A stretch of 59,724 bases of DNA from Clostridia bacterium (lineage in GTDB: Bacteria > Bacillota > Clostridia > Oscillospirales > CAG-272), in the NCBI GenBank assembly GCA_017504405.1, contig JAFVRG010000003.1:1-59724 (forward strand), read 5' to 3'. This document shows, one piece after another, positions 22,988 through 32,270 of the stretch (position 1 is its first letter; each line of letters begins with the position of its first letter). The notes under the pieces were generated by a model. It worked only from the letters and a program-made list of their open reading frames with translations. It had not been told where the DNA came from and did no database searches. A program made the position numbers and the translations under genes.

Positions 22988-23022
22988 AAAGGCGAGGCAC
23001 ATTTGTACCTCACCTTTTTTGT
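22988..23022. terminator. Bidirectional terminator between the epimerase and GH30 genes
   Basis: AAGGCGAGG and CCTCACCTT arms (one mismatch) with T6 on the plus strand and a U-rich run on the minus strand. It serves the convergent operons. Confidence 0.7.
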
Positions 23023-23055
23023 TTACGGTTGTGCCGAAATACGGCAGCCCTTTTT

Positions 23056-24363
23056 TTATATTTCCACTTCAAACATAGTTAAAACGTAAGGGGTTAGTGT
23101 GGTTTTTATATGCTCCTTACCGAAGTTAATATCAATTTCCTGATGATTCTGGTTCTTGTTGAAAAGATAAACCAAAACCTTACCGTCGGGATTCTTTACG
23201 GCTAAGTGCAAAACGTCCTGACGTACACAGGTGGTGGACAAAACCTTCGCTCCCTTTTGTATGTTATGAGCATACATATAGTCAACCGAATACACACTCT
23301 TGCGCTCTGCTCTGCCCGTATCATCGAGCATTACAGGGGCGTTACAGCCGATATCACGGTCATGCTTCGGTCCGCCCTCTGCATCAAGGACGAGATTCCA
23401 CTCGACTATTGCGTTTGAGCCGTAGAAAAGGTTCAAGAGCATATCCTCACGGTAGTAACCGTAAAGGCGCTTGATAAGTCCGTGGCAAAACTCGCTCTGT
23501 ATGAGAAGCTTATCGGGGAATTTTTCACGGTGCAGGCGTATTTCGTCATAAAATCCGACGTGATACCAATGGTATGCCGCACCTGCCGTCTGCTTATCCG
23601 CAATTTTATACACACGCTTTGCAAAGTCGAGCATACCGCCACGGTTGTGCTCCCAGCAAAGGATTTCGGTGGTTAATCCCCGTTTCTCCATTTCCTCAGA
23701 AAGGATTATATTGAATCGTGCCTCCTCCTCTGCTGTGAAAAGGCAGCTCTCGTACGAGGCTGCAAACCTCAGCTCATTCTGGGGGGTGAGGTAGCTTATA
23801 TGTATACCGTGCTTCTCGTATTCCTCAAGGAAACGGCATATATACTTTGCAAACAAGGGATAGTATTCGTCAAGGAGTCTGCCGCCACGCTCATACTGTC
23901 CGTTATCCTTCATATAAGGGGGCGGTGTCCACGATGACGCTATGAACATAATATCGCCGTTTACCGCCATTGCGTCCTTTACAAACGGAATTATATACTT
24001 CTCATCCCTTGCAATCGAGAAGGTAGAGAGGTCGGTATCTCCATCCTCTACGTACGTGTAGGAATCAACGGTGAAATCGCAGGAGCCGATTGAGAGCCTT
24101 CCTATGTTATACCTAAGACCGCTATCGCCAAAGAGCCACTCAACCGTCTTTTTCTTATCCTCATCACACATATTTGCATACACGCACGCAGATGATTCGG
24201 TGAATGCGCCGCCAAAGCCGAGAATGCTCTGGCGCTCCTCGTCAAGATAAACGTTAACGCCGTTATCAAAGTTACCGTAGGGGTTGTCCTCGATAAAAAT
24301 CTCCTCCGCCTCGTCCTTAATAATGTCGGCGCAAGCTAAAATCAGCTTCCTTGTGGTTTTCAT
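23056..24363 (-). CDS. GH30 family glycoside hydrolase
   Basis: A 435-residue TIM-barrel hydrolase. GFGGAFTESSA opens the barrel, ASSWTPPPYMKDNG lies near 142-155, the acid/base Glu197 is in TPQNE and the nucleophile Glu291 in IQSEFCHG. A short beta domain ends the protein (VLTMFEVEI). GH30 enzymes are retaining hydrolases acting on beta-glucosides, beta-1,6-glucan or xylosides; the subfamily is not certain. There is no signal peptide, so it acts on imported oligosaccharides. It starts 18 nt after topB with AAGGAG upstream and is probably co-transcribed with it, an unusual partnership. Confidence 0.88.
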   Translation of the reverse strand: MKTTRKLILACADIIKDEAEEIFIEDNPYGNFDNGVNVYLDEERQSILGFGGAFTESSACVYANMCDEDKKKTVEWLFGDSGLRYNIGRLSIGSCDFTVDSYTYVEDGDTDLSTFSIARDEKYIIPFVKDAMAVNGDIMFIASSWTPPPYMKDNGQYERGGRLLDEYYPLFAKYICRFLEEYEKHGIHISYLTPQNELRFAASYESCLFTAEEEARFNIILSEEMEKRGLTTEILCWEHNRGGMLDFAKRVYKIADKQTAGAAYHWYHVGFYDEIRLHREKFPDKLLIQSEFCHGLIKRLYGYYREDMLLNLFYGSNAIVEWNLVLDAEGGPKHDRDIGCNAPVMLDDTGRAERKSVYSVDYMYAHNIQKGAKVLSTTCVRQDVLHLAVKNPDGKVLVYLFNKNQNHQEIDINFGKEHIKTTLTPYVLTMFEVEI

Positions 24364-24381
24364 AGCAAAGCTCCTTTATTT

Positions 24382-26484
24382 TTAATTCTGATTAAAATCA
24401 AATTTAATTTTTCCGTCGGAGTCAAGCACGAGCACCGCATCAAACGGCTTACCCGTTTTAGAGATAAAGCCTTGAATTTTTGCGGTTCTGCCCTCTGAGA
24501 GCAGGCGCTCCATATTAGCCTTCGATATAACACGGTGGCATATTGTGAAGTTAGCTGTGAATTTACAGCCCTCCTTATATCCTGTGCAACCGTAGCCGAA
24601 GGTAGTTCTGCGGACACGTGAATGGCAAAGTGGACATTCGCCAACGTCGTCACCCATAAAGCCGTAATCAATATCGGTTTCGGGCGGCATCGGGGCTCTC
24701 TGCATCATTGCGCTAATCTCGTTTTTTGCGAGGGCAACGCTCTCATCAACCGTCATTTCACGGCGGAATACCTTTTTCAGCGCACGTCCAAGCTCCGAGG
24801 TCTTATACTTATCCATAGAAATTTTCATTTGCTCGAGCGCCTCTATCAGAAAAATTCCACGTGGCAGGATATGATAAACGTCCTTTTTGAGCTCTATATA
24901 TTCACTCTTTTTGGCGTTTTCAATAATTCCCGTTCTGGTCGCCTCGGTACCGAGCTCGAGTCCCTCAAAGATAGCACGGTATTCCTCGTCGTCGTTATCG
25001 TCCTCGTTTTCCTTTTTCTTATCCTCTTTAAAGGGGTTTTTGAGGTAATTATTGAGCGTTTCTATCGTATAATGCTTTGGCGGTGTGGTTTCCTTTTCTA
25101 CGGGTTTAAAGTCCACGTTCACCCTATCCCCCTTGGATAGCATAGGCAAAACCTTATCCTTCGCCGTATAGTCGTCAAGGCGTGTCCAGCCACGCTCAAC
25201 CATAACAGTGCCCTTGAGCGTAAATTCCTCTCTGCCGTCAAGGGATACGGTTATTTCCGTTTTTTCAACTATACATTCCTCTGCGCAGAAAACTGCGGCG
25301 AAACGGCGCACGACGGTTGAATAAACCAGCATTTCCCTCTCACTGAGCTTGCTCTTATCGGGCACCTTATGCGTGGGGGTAAGCGCGGAGTGCGATTCTA
25401 TTTTGGAATCGTCAAAAATCTTCTTTGAGTCCTTGAATTTAACGGGGTACCCCAGCTTTGCAAAGACTCCCACTATATTCCTTATTTTATCCTTCTCTGC
25501 TGTCGCAAGATATTCGGAATTGGTACGGGGGTACGTAAGATAACCCTCCTCGTAGAGCTTCTGCACTATGGCAAGGCTCTCGTCCATAGGCATCTTATTC
25601 TTCTTACCCAAAACGTTTTGGAGCTTGGACAGCGAATAGAGCTTTGGCGGTTGGAGAGTATCCTTTTTAACCTTTTTTGCGGTTACCGTTGCTATGCGCC
25701 CATTGTAATCGGCGCACATCGCATTTGCCTTAGGCGCTTCGTTTGCCGTAAACTTCTGCTTTGACGTCAGCTCAACCTGCTCACCGTTTGTTTCGGCGTT
25801 GCTGACTATTGCGTAATACTTTTCGGGCGTGAAGGATTTTATTGCCATATCCCTCTCGTAAATTGCACGCACTATCGGCACGATAACTCTGCCCACACGC
25901 AAGAGATTTCCCGTTTTTAACGTCGCATAGCGTGTGAGGTTTACACCGTACAGCCAATCCATATACGTACGGGCAAAGCCCTCGTTGGCGAGACTGTCAT
26001 AGTCGCTCTCGGGCTTCATCTCCCGAAGGGCGGCTGCGACGGTTTCGGGTGTCTGATCGGGAAGCCACAGGCGCATCTGACGTTTATTTGGCGATGGGTT
26101 GGCGTTTTCTATGCACAAACGGACAATAATCTCTCCCTCTCTGTCTGCGTCCCCCGCATTCACTATCGTATCAACGTCGGGGCGGTTGAGAAGCATTTTT
26201 ATTATCCCGAATTGCTTAATTACCCCTGCATCCTCCCGCTTACTGTCGTCACGGCGCAGCTCAAAACGGAATTTATCGGGGAAGCAAGGGAGTCCCTCCA
26301 TAGACCAACGTGTATCGGTTTTTCCCGTATACGCCTCTATGTCGGCAAGAGAGAATAGGTGTCCGAATGCCCAGGTTACGATATAATCCGAATTTTCAAG
26401 GTAGCCGTCACGGCGGCGCATTTCACCGATGCCTGCGGCAATATTACGGGCAAGGCTCGGTTTTTCCGCTATTATGACCGTCAT
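24382..26484 (-). CDS. topB: DNA topoisomerase III (type IA)
   Basis: A 700-residue type IA topoisomerase that relaxes and decatenates DNA by a single-strand break. It starts MTVIIAEKPSLARNIA (Toprim), has DADREGEIIVRL with the Toprim acidic residues, and the active-site Tyr in YLTYPRTNSEYLA. After the catalytic domain a zinc-finger-like CPLCHSRVRR...GYGC stretch and a C-terminal repeat domain (RTAKIQGFISKTGKPFDAVL) follow. ATG 26484 has AAGGAGAGAG upstream; the open frame extends 45 codons further but has no ribosome site. Short acidic/basic low-complexity KKKENEDDNDDEE lies near residue 500. A promoter is at 26579-26607. Confidence 0.92.
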   Translation of the reverse strand: MTVIIAEKPSLARNIAAGIGEMRRRDGYLENSDYIVTWAFGHLFSLADIEAYTGKTDTRWSMEGLPCFPDKFRFELRRDDSKREDAGVIKQFGIIKMLLNRPDVDTIVNAGDADREGEIIVRLCIENANPSPNKRQMRLWLPDQTPETVAAALREMKPESDYDSLANEGFARTYMDWLYGVNLTRYATLKTGNLLRVGRVIVPIVRAIYERDMAIKSFTPEKYYAIVSNAETNGEQVELTSKQKFTANEAPKANAMCADYNGRIATVTAKKVKKDTLQPPKLYSLSKLQNVLGKKNKMPMDESLAIVQKLYEEGYLTYPRTNSEYLATAEKDKIRNIVGVFAKLGYPVKFKDSKKIFDDSKIESHSALTPTHKVPDKSKLSEREMLVYSTVVRRFAAVFCAEECIVEKTEITVSLDGREEFTLKGTVMVERGWTRLDDYTAKDKVLPMLSKGDRVNVDFKPVEKETTPPKHYTIETLNNYLKNPFKEDKKKENEDDNDDEEYRAIFEGLELGTEATRTGIIENAKKSEYIELKKDVYHILPRGIFLIEALEQMKISMDKYKTSELGRALKKVFRREMTVDESVALAKNEISAMMQRAPMPPETDIDYGFMGDDVGECPLCHSRVRRTTFGYGCTGYKEGCKFTANFTICHRVISKANMERLLSEGRTAKIQGFISKTGKPFDAVLVLDSDGKIKFDFNQN

Positions 26485-26578
26485 ACTCTCTCTCCTTTTC
26501 CTTATTTTATCACGATAACGTTTCCTTTTAAATGCAAAAAACGATATATTTTTTGTAAAAAACGATTTAACAATATTA

Positions 26579-26607
26579 ATGATACCACAAATATCGTTTT
26601 TTTTCAA
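26579..26607 (-). promoter_or_regulatory. Promoter of topB
   Basis: Minus strand TTGAAA (26602-26607), 17-nt spacer, TATCAT (26579-26584). Between here and the ATG, AAAAAACGAT occurs twice on the plus strand (26535 and 26557 regions), and an inverted copy (ATCGTTTTTT) overlaps the spacer. Confidence 0.6.
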
Positions 26608-26625
26608 TAAAATGTACAAATTTTA

Positions 26626-26654
26626 TTGACTTTTGCCACACGGTTAGCTATAAT
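26626..26654 (+). promoter_or_regulatory. Promoter of the 26677-27698 operon
   Basis: TTGACT (26626-26631), 17-nt spacer, TATAAT (26649-26654). Confidence 0.85.
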
Positions 26655-26676
26655 TAGCGTATAGGGGGTGGCTTCT

Positions 26677-26865
26677 ATGGATAAAAAACAGCAGGCGAGC
26701 TGTGACTCGTGTATTCACTACATAACCGACGAGGACTCGTATGACGCATACTGCGATATGAACCTCGACGAGGACGAGAGAATGAATTATTCACTCCTAG
26801 GACTCTATCGCTGTCCCTTCTATCAATTTGCAGACGAATATATAAATGTGAGGAAGCAGATATGA
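26677..26865 (+). CDS. Small Cys-containing protein (DUF6472-like)
   Basis: A 62-residue acidic protein: SCDSC near the start, YCDMNLDEDE in the middle and RCPFYQF near the end. Four Cys in this pattern suggest a small metal-binding fold. It resembles the short Clostridial proteins filed as DUF6472, as far as I recall. ATG 26677 is chosen because AGGGGG lies 8 nt upstream; an in-frame GTG is at 26668. It overlaps the isomerase start by 4 nt (ATGA), so the two are coupled. Function unknown. Confidence 0.75.
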   Translation: MDKKQQASCDSCIHYITDEDSYDAYCDMNLDEDERMNYSLLGLYRCPFYQFADEYINVRKQI

Positions 26866-27698
26866 GAATTGCGATTAACGCGAAGCTGTTTCAAATTAAG
26901 GACGAGCAGTTCTTAAAAGCGCTTAAGGGTGCCGGATTTGACGGAATAGATTTAGATTTGAGCTCGGCAAAATCGCTCTTTGAGGGTGACGTTGAAAACA
27001 GGTCGAAGGAGCTTCGTGCCCACCTTGACGAAAACGGCATCGAATGCTCGCAGGTGCATCTGCCCTACTACTCCCTCTTTGCCTCATCGGAGCTATGGGA
27101 TACAGAAACCGATGAAAAAATCGAGAAATCCTTTACGGTAATGAAAATTCTCGGTGCAAAATGGGGAGCATTCCACCCACTGACTGCCTTTAACTTTAGC
27201 TGTGATTCAAAAAGAGCTATTGCGGATAACCGAGAAAAGCTTTTGCGTTATCTCAAAGCCGCAGAGCGTGAGGGTGTGGGTATTGCCGTTGAAAACATAC
27301 CTATTTTTCCCGATTGCCCTCAGTATAAATTTTTCAGTGCCAATCCCGACGACCATATCATGCTTGTGGATTCGATAAAATCGGATTTTATCGGCGTATG
27401 CTGGGATTTCGGTCATGCAAATCTGATGACGTATGACATGTGCGAGGCGCTCGATAAGATGGGTGATAGGATAAAAATTTTGCATATGCACTCAAACTTC
27501 GGCGATTATGACCGACATCTGTGTCCGTACATAGGCAGTGTTGAATTTGATAAGCTGCTGCCCATTCTGAAGAAAAACGGATTTGACGGCACTCTATCGC
27601 TTGAAATCAATTACGACCTCATACGCCCGCAAATACTTCCCGATTATCTCAACATGTGCGCAAAGGCCGCACGGGATATGACCAAGTATTTTAGATAA
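26862..27698 (+). CDS. Sugar phosphate isomerase/epimerase (AP-endonuclease-2-like TIM barrel)
   Basis: A 278-residue xylose-isomerase-like TIM barrel. Metal-ligand positions are visible in VENIP (Glu ~145), WDFGHAN (Asp/His ~185), KILHMHSN (His ~208) and LSLEINY (Glu ~245). It starts MRIAINAKLF and has the FDGIDLDLSS strand typical of the group. Members isomerise or epimerise sugars or inositols; the substrate cannot be read. It is translated coupled to the small Cys protein and followed by a strong terminator. An endonuclease IV role is unlikely because its full nine-residue zinc set is not present. Confidence 0.8.
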   Translation: MRIAINAKLFQIKDEQFLKALKGAGFDGIDLDLSSAKSLFEGDVENRSKELRAHLDENGIECSQVHLPYYSLFASSELWDTETDEKIEKSFTVMKILGAKWGAFHPLTAFNFSCDSKRAIADNREKLLRYLKAAEREGVGIAVENIPIFPDCPQYKFFSANPDDHIMLVDSIKSDFIGVCWDFGHANLMTYDMCEALDKMGDRIKILHMHSNFGDYDRHLCPYIGSVEFDKLLPILKKNGFDGTLSLEINYDLIRPQILPDYLNMCAKAARDMTKYFR

Positions 27699-27701
27699 AA
27701 G

Positions 27702-27743
27702 AAACAGGACGAAAAACGCATAATGTTTTTCGTCCTGTTTTCT
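27702..27743. terminator. Bidirectional terminator between the isomerase and mscS
   Basis: AAACAGGACGAAAAAC (27702-27717) and GTTTTTCGTCCTGTTT (27725-27740), 16-bp arms with loop GCATAAT. Confidence 0.9.
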
Positions 27744-27748
27744 TAATA

Positions 27749-28573
27749 TTAATCCTTCTTGATATGTACGTCAAGCTGATTGAAGGGAATCTCAATTCCT
27801 TCCTTATCAAATGCCGTTTTCACCTGCTCGGTGATGTCAAAATATACCGTCCAATAGTCGGCGTTATTTACCCACGCCTTTGCAGAGAGATTGATGCTGC
27901 TGGCACCGTGCTCGGTAACTCTCACGGTAGGCGCAGGATCCTTGAGAACGAGCTCGTGAGCCTCAAGGAGCGACATTATAATTCCCTTAGCCTTCTCATA
28001 ATCACAGGAATAACCGATAGAAAACGTGAGGTCTACACGGCGGGTTGCCTTCTCGGAATAGTTTACGACATTTCCTGTTGAAAGCGCTCCGTTAGGAACG
28101 TATACTACCTTATTATCGGGGGTACGGAGTCTGGTGTAGGTAATGTGAATATCCTCAACAGTTCCTGAATATCCCTGAGCCTCAATGAAATCGTCCACCC
28201 TGAACGGACGGGTTATGATAATAAGAACTCCGCCTGCAAGATTTGACAGCGCTCCGTTAAGAGCCAAGCCTGCGCAAACGCCAAACGAGGTAACTATTGC
28301 TGCAAGTCCGCTGGTGTCTATTCCGACGTAGCCAACGAGGCATATTGCCACTATGCATTTCATTCCAATCTTAAATATGTAGGCAAAGGTTTTTGCGAGG
28401 GTTTTGTCTATTTTGCCCTTCTCGTGGGATTTTGCAATTCTTTTGCCTATCGCATTTATAATCTTGAACGAGATTAAAAGAGCGATAATTGCGATAATAA
28501 GCCTAACGCCTGCGGTAGCTGCCCAACCTATAACTGTGTCCAAAAGTCTGTTCAATGTTGCCTTCCAGTCCAT
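27749..28573 (-). CDS. mscS: Small-conductance mechanosensitive channel (MscS family)
   Basis: A 274-residue channel with three hydrophobic segments (about 16-38, 62-84 and 90-115). The pore helix is Gly/Ala rich (GVCAGLALNGALSNLAGGVLII), followed by the cytoplasmic beta domain with RPFRVDDFIEAQGYSGTVEDI and NKVVYVPNGALS. This matches the core MscS architecture and size (~280). It opens on membrane tension to release solutes in hypo-osmotic shock. It stands alone between a shared terminator and the ABC exporter gene. Confidence 0.94.
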   Translation of the reverse strand: MDWKATLNRLLDTVIGWAATAGVRLIIAIIALLISFKIINAIGKRIAKSHEKGKIDKTLAKTFAYIFKIGMKCIVAICLVGYVGIDTSGLAAIVTSFGVCAGLALNGALSNLAGGVLIIITRPFRVDDFIEAQGYSGTVEDIHITYTRLRTPDNKVVYVPNGALSTGNVVNYSEKATRRVDLTFSIGYSCDYEKAKGIIMSLLEAHELVLKDPAPTVRVTEHGASSINLSAKAWVNNADYWTVYFDITEQVKTAFDKEGIEIPFNQLDVHIKKD

Positions 28574-28672
28574 TTTTAAATCCTTCCTTTGTTGTTTAAT
28601 AATAAGATATTTTAACTTGCATAATCGGGGAAGGGGCTGCTATGTTCACCTTCCCCTTTCTGCTTGCTTTAA

Positions 28673-31348
28673 TTATTCGGATCTCAGCGCTATTACAGGG
28701 TCCTTCTTGGACGCAAGTCCGCTGGGGATAAAGCCTGCAATAACCGTCAAGAATACGCTGATTGTTACAAGGATTACTGCCGCTAAGGGCGGAAGCATCG
28801 CCTTGAGCGCCTCAATTCCTGTCAGAGCATTGAGTATCAGGTTTATGGGTATGAGCGCCAACAGTGATATTACAACGCCCAAAATTCCTGCGGCAAAGCC
28901 CACGATTATCGTTTCCGCATTGAATACTCTGGATATATCACGCTTGGATGCGCCTATTGCACGCAGAATACCAATCTCCTTCGTTCTTTCAAGAACTGAA
29001 ATATAGGTTATAATTCCTATCATTATCGAGGATACGACAAGGGATATTGATACAAATGCGATAAGCACGTAGGACACGGCGTTAACTATCGTGGTAACCG
29101 AGCCCATAAGCGTTGCCACCATATCTGTATAGGTTATCTTGTCTTCTTCCTTCGCATTGTCGTTATAGGTCTTGATAATGTCGGTTATCGCATCCTTTGC
29201 ATCAAAGTCCTTCGGATAAATATTTATCGAAATAGGCTTTGTGAAATCAACGTAGCCCATTTTCTCAAGGTTACCCGTGTAGGTAGCATCGGACACGAGA
29301 TATTCGTTTGAGAGGTTAACGAGGCTTACATTGTTCTGCTCCAGCATTCCCAGCATCATTTCATAGGTGACGAGCGGCTGCTGTTCTGCGGGGAGCATCG
29401 GGCGAATCGTAGAATCAAGCATTGCCCTGAATTCAGCATTTGCACAAAGCTCTGCTCTTATAGCCGCCTTTTCCTCCTCGGTATCAACGTCAGCATCGGT
29501 ATAAACCTTGAACACGCCGCCTGTGAACAGGTCGGTTGAGGTGTTGCTCTTCTGGGCTGTGACAACGTCGCTGTTGTTAGCACGCTCTATCATCTTGGTC
29601 ATCAGCTCTTCCTTATACGCAATACCGCCAACGCCGGAATCCTCTGCGGTAACGATACCCGATATTTTAAGCTTGACACCGCCGCCCGATTTGAGAAGCG
29701 TCTGCATTTCCTCATCGGTGCGCTGTACGATTTTGTCACCGTCCATTTTGTAGTAATCAGAATTCGCAAGAACCGAGAACTCATAGCCTACAATTTCCTC
29801 GTAGGTGTAGGTAGTAGAATTAATCGTTGCGGTGTTTTTCTCACCTGTCAGCATCTCGTTTTCAAAGCCCTTGAGAAATTCCTCAAGCTCCGCAGTATCT
29901 CTGATGCCAAGACAGTAAAGGACAAAGTCGGATATACGGTTGTGCTCGTCAACGATAATGAGAATTTCATCATAGCTGTCGGGGTATTCGCCGTAAACGA
30001 GGTCATATTTATTCTTTATATCCTCATCGGAGCCGATAAGCTCTGTCCAGGCGCTGTTGATGCCCATCATCTGGGCTGCGCCCGACATCTGTCCTACCTT
30101 CATCATAGTGAGCAGCTCGCTCATTGACATTCCCTTAACGTAGGAATCTCCACGCTTGATATAGGTATTTAGCCTTGTACCGTAGGAATATTTAATATCC
30201 ATACAGTAATCCTTGATACCGCTATCGCCGTTTTCAATAAAGTCACGCAGAGCCGTCAGGTTGTTGTTGGTGAGGCTTACGCTGTTCATCATATCAACCA
30301 TTATCTCATTTGAGTAAACCTTATCCTTCGGCTGCTCCTCCGCCGCCGCAGCCTTCTCAGCAAGGCTGGTAAGCATACTCGACATATCCATAACCGTTTC
30401 ATTTATCGTTATGGGATAGCCCGATACGGTATCACGCTCAATTGTATCGACGTAGGACTGAAAGCCCTGAGAAACCGAGAGTATCAGCGCAATGCCGATA
30501 ATACCGATAGAGCCTGCAAAGCTCGTGAGTATCGTTCTCGTTTTCTTCGTCATCAAATTTTTGAGGGAGAGGGAGAGCGCAGTGAAGAAGGACATCGAGG
30601 TCTTCTTTCCCTTCTTCTGCTCTCTTATAAGATGCTCCCTTGCAATTTCCTCACGCTCGGCATTGTCTACCTCATAGGGGTTTGTATCATCGGTAACAAG
30701 ACCGTCCTTCAAGCGCACAATTCGTGTTGCATACTGGTCAGCAAGGTCGGGGTTATGGGTTACCATAATAACGAGCTTATCCTTCGCTACCTCCTTGAGT
30801 ATCCCCATAACCGCAACGCTCGTCTGCGAGTCAAGCGCTCCTGTCGGCTCATCGGCAAGCAGAATATCGGGGTCGTTGACGAGAGCACGTGCAATCGCAA
30901 CTCTCTGCATCTGTCCGCCCGACATCTGATTCGGCTTTTTGCTTAACTGGTCGCCAAGACCTACCTTTTGGAGAGCCTCAATAGCCCTTTTGCGGCGCTC
31001 TTCACGTGACACGCCCGATATTGTGAGGGCAAGCTCGACGTTTGAAAGCACCGTTTGGTGCGGGATAAGATTATAGCTCTGGAATATAAAGCCTATCGAA
31101 TGGTTACGGTAGGTATCCCAGTTTTTATCCTTGTACTGCTTCGTGCTAACGCCGTTTATTACGAGGTCACCCGTAGTATAGCGGTCAAGACCGCCTATAA
31201 TATTGAGCAGAGTGGTTTTTCCACAGCCTGACTGACCGAGAATTGCCACAAATTCATTCTCACGGAAGTTGATGCTTACACCCTTTAAGGCATCAACGTA
31301 GCCGTCGCCAAGCACGTAACGCTTCTTAATATCAAAAAGCTGTAACAT
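28673..31348 (-). CDS. MacB-like ABC transporter: fused ATPase and FtsX-type permease
   Basis: An 891-residue fusion. Residues 1 to ~235 are a LolD/MacB-type ATPase (Walker A GQSGCGKTT, signature MSGGQMQRVAIARAL, Walker B ILLADEPTGALD, H-loop MVTHN). A charged linker is followed by the first transmembrane helix near 270-295 (GSIGIIGIALILSVSQGF), a long extracytoplasmic domain (~300-730) and three C-terminal helices of the FtsX permease domain (~750-885: SVTTIVNAVSYVLIAFVSISL, RAIGASKRDISR, VIALRSE). Such proteins export peptides or antimicrobials or move lipoproteins by mechanotransmission. RBS and ATG 31348 are clear. Monocistronic; no two-component system is adjacent. Confidence 0.92.
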   Translation of the reverse strand: MLQLFDIKKRYVLGDGYVDALKGVSINFRENEFVAILGQSGCGKTTLLNIIGGLDRYTTGDLVINGVSTKQYKDKNWDTYRNHSIGFIFQSYNLIPHQTVLSNVELALTISGVSREERRKRAIEALQKVGLGDQLSKKPNQMSGGQMQRVAIARALVNDPDILLADEPTGALDSQTSVAVMGILKEVAKDKLVIMVTHNPDLADQYATRIVRLKDGLVTDDTNPYEVDNAEREEIAREHLIREQKKGKKTSMSFFTALSLSLKNLMTKKTRTILTSFAGSIGIIGIALILSVSQGFQSYVDTIERDTVSGYPITINETVMDMSSMLTSLAEKAAAAEEQPKDKVYSNEIMVDMMNSVSLTNNNLTALRDFIENGDSGIKDYCMDIKYSYGTRLNTYIKRGDSYVKGMSMSELLTMMKVGQMSGAAQMMGINSAWTELIGSDEDIKNKYDLVYGEYPDSYDEILIIVDEHNRISDFVLYCLGIRDTAELEEFLKGFENEMLTGEKNTATINSTTYTYEEIVGYEFSVLANSDYYKMDGDKIVQRTDEEMQTLLKSGGGVKLKISGIVTAEDSGVGGIAYKEELMTKMIERANNSDVVTAQKSNTSTDLFTGGVFKVYTDADVDTEEEKAAIRAELCANAEFRAMLDSTIRPMLPAEQQPLVTYEMMLGMLEQNNVSLVNLSNEYLVSDATYTGNLEKMGYVDFTKPISINIYPKDFDAKDAITDIIKTYNDNAKEEDKITYTDMVATLMGSVTTIVNAVSYVLIAFVSISLVVSSIMIGIITYISVLERTKEIGILRAIGASKRDISRVFNAETIIVGFAAGILGVVISLLALIPINLILNALTGIEALKAMLPPLAAVILVTISVFLTVIAGFIPSGLASKKDPVIALRSE

Positions 31349-31537
31349 TTTTTACTCCTTATTTCGGTTATAATACGTAATTATATCGTACAATTATTAA
31401 CAATTTATAACAAAAATTATTTGATTTTAATAATATTTCACCTTTTGCAAGTTAAATGATAAATATTTGTAAAAAACTCTCGCTTTTTTGAAAAAACTGT
31501 GATAGAATAATAAAGTAATAGAAAAAACGGAGGCTGT

Positions 31538-32260
31538 ATGTTAAAGCTTGAAAATATCTCCTTCACCGTAAATTCGGATGAGGGAGAGCGTGACATTTTA
31601 AAAAATATAAATCTTGAAATAGACGAACGTCTTGTGGCTATCACAGGCCCCAACGGCGGCGGAAAGTCCACGCTCGCCAAAATCATATCGGGAATATATA
31701 CCCCCACCTCGGGAAAAATCTACCTCGACGGCGAGGATATTACCAATATGTCGGTAACCGAGCGTGCAAAACGTGGCGTCAGTTTTGCCTTCCAGCAGCC
31801 TGTACGCTTCAAGGGGCTGACAGTAAAGGACCTCATAAATCTTGCGGCAGGTAAAAAACTGACGGTTGCCGAGGCGTGCAAGTACCTCTCCGAGGTAGGT
31901 CTGTGCGCTCACGAATACATCAACCGTGAGCTGAACGCATCTCTTTCGGGCGGAGAGCTGAAGCGAATTGAAATAGCTATGATTATCGCAAGAGGGACGA
32001 AGCTCTCGCTCTTTGACGAGCCCGAGGCAGGAATCGACTTGTGGAGCTTCAATAACCTTATATCTGTATTTGAGAGAATGCACGAGAAAATACACGGCTC
32101 GATAGTGATTATATCGCATCAGGAGCGACTGCTCAAAACGGCTGACCGTATTATCGTGGTTGCAAACGGCGAGGTTACCGATGACGGAGCGTGCGACGAG
32201 GTATTGGCAAAAATGCTGGCATCTCCCCCCGCCTGCAAGGTTCTTACCGACAAAATGTGA
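31538..32260 (+). CDS. sufC: SufC-like ATPase of the Fe-S cluster assembly system
   Basis: A 240-residue ABC ATPase: Walker A GPNGGGKST, Q-loop FAFQQPVRFKG, signature LSGGELKRIEIAMII, Walker B SLFDEPEAGIDLWSF and H-loop IISHQERLL. The signature ELKR and DEPEAGIDLWS are characteristic of SufC and not of transporters. It drives conformational change of a SufB-type scaffold in the cytoplasm. The only partner is the SufB/D-like gene 10 nt downstream; sufS, sufU and a second sufBD are not in the window, so this is the two-gene minimal form. Confidence 0.88.
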   Translation: MLKLENISFTVNSDEGERDILKNINLEIDERLVAITGPNGGGKSTLAKIISGIYTPTSGKIYLDGEDITNMSVTERAKRGVSFAFQQPVRFKGLTVKDLINLAAGKKLTVAEACKYLSEVGLCAHEYINRELNASLSGGELKRIEIAMIIARGTKLSLFDEPEAGIDLWSFNNLISVFERMHEKIHGSIVIISHQERLLKTADRIIVVANGEVTDDGACDEVLAKMLASPPACKVLTDKM

Positions 32261-32270
32261 GGTGGCATAA

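Noticed and set aside
24382..26619. Longer topB start upstream of 26484
   Set aside because: The extra 45 codons are AT-rich, basic and hydrophobic, overlap the promoter at 26579-26607 and lack a ribosome site. MTVIIAEKPS is the normal family start.
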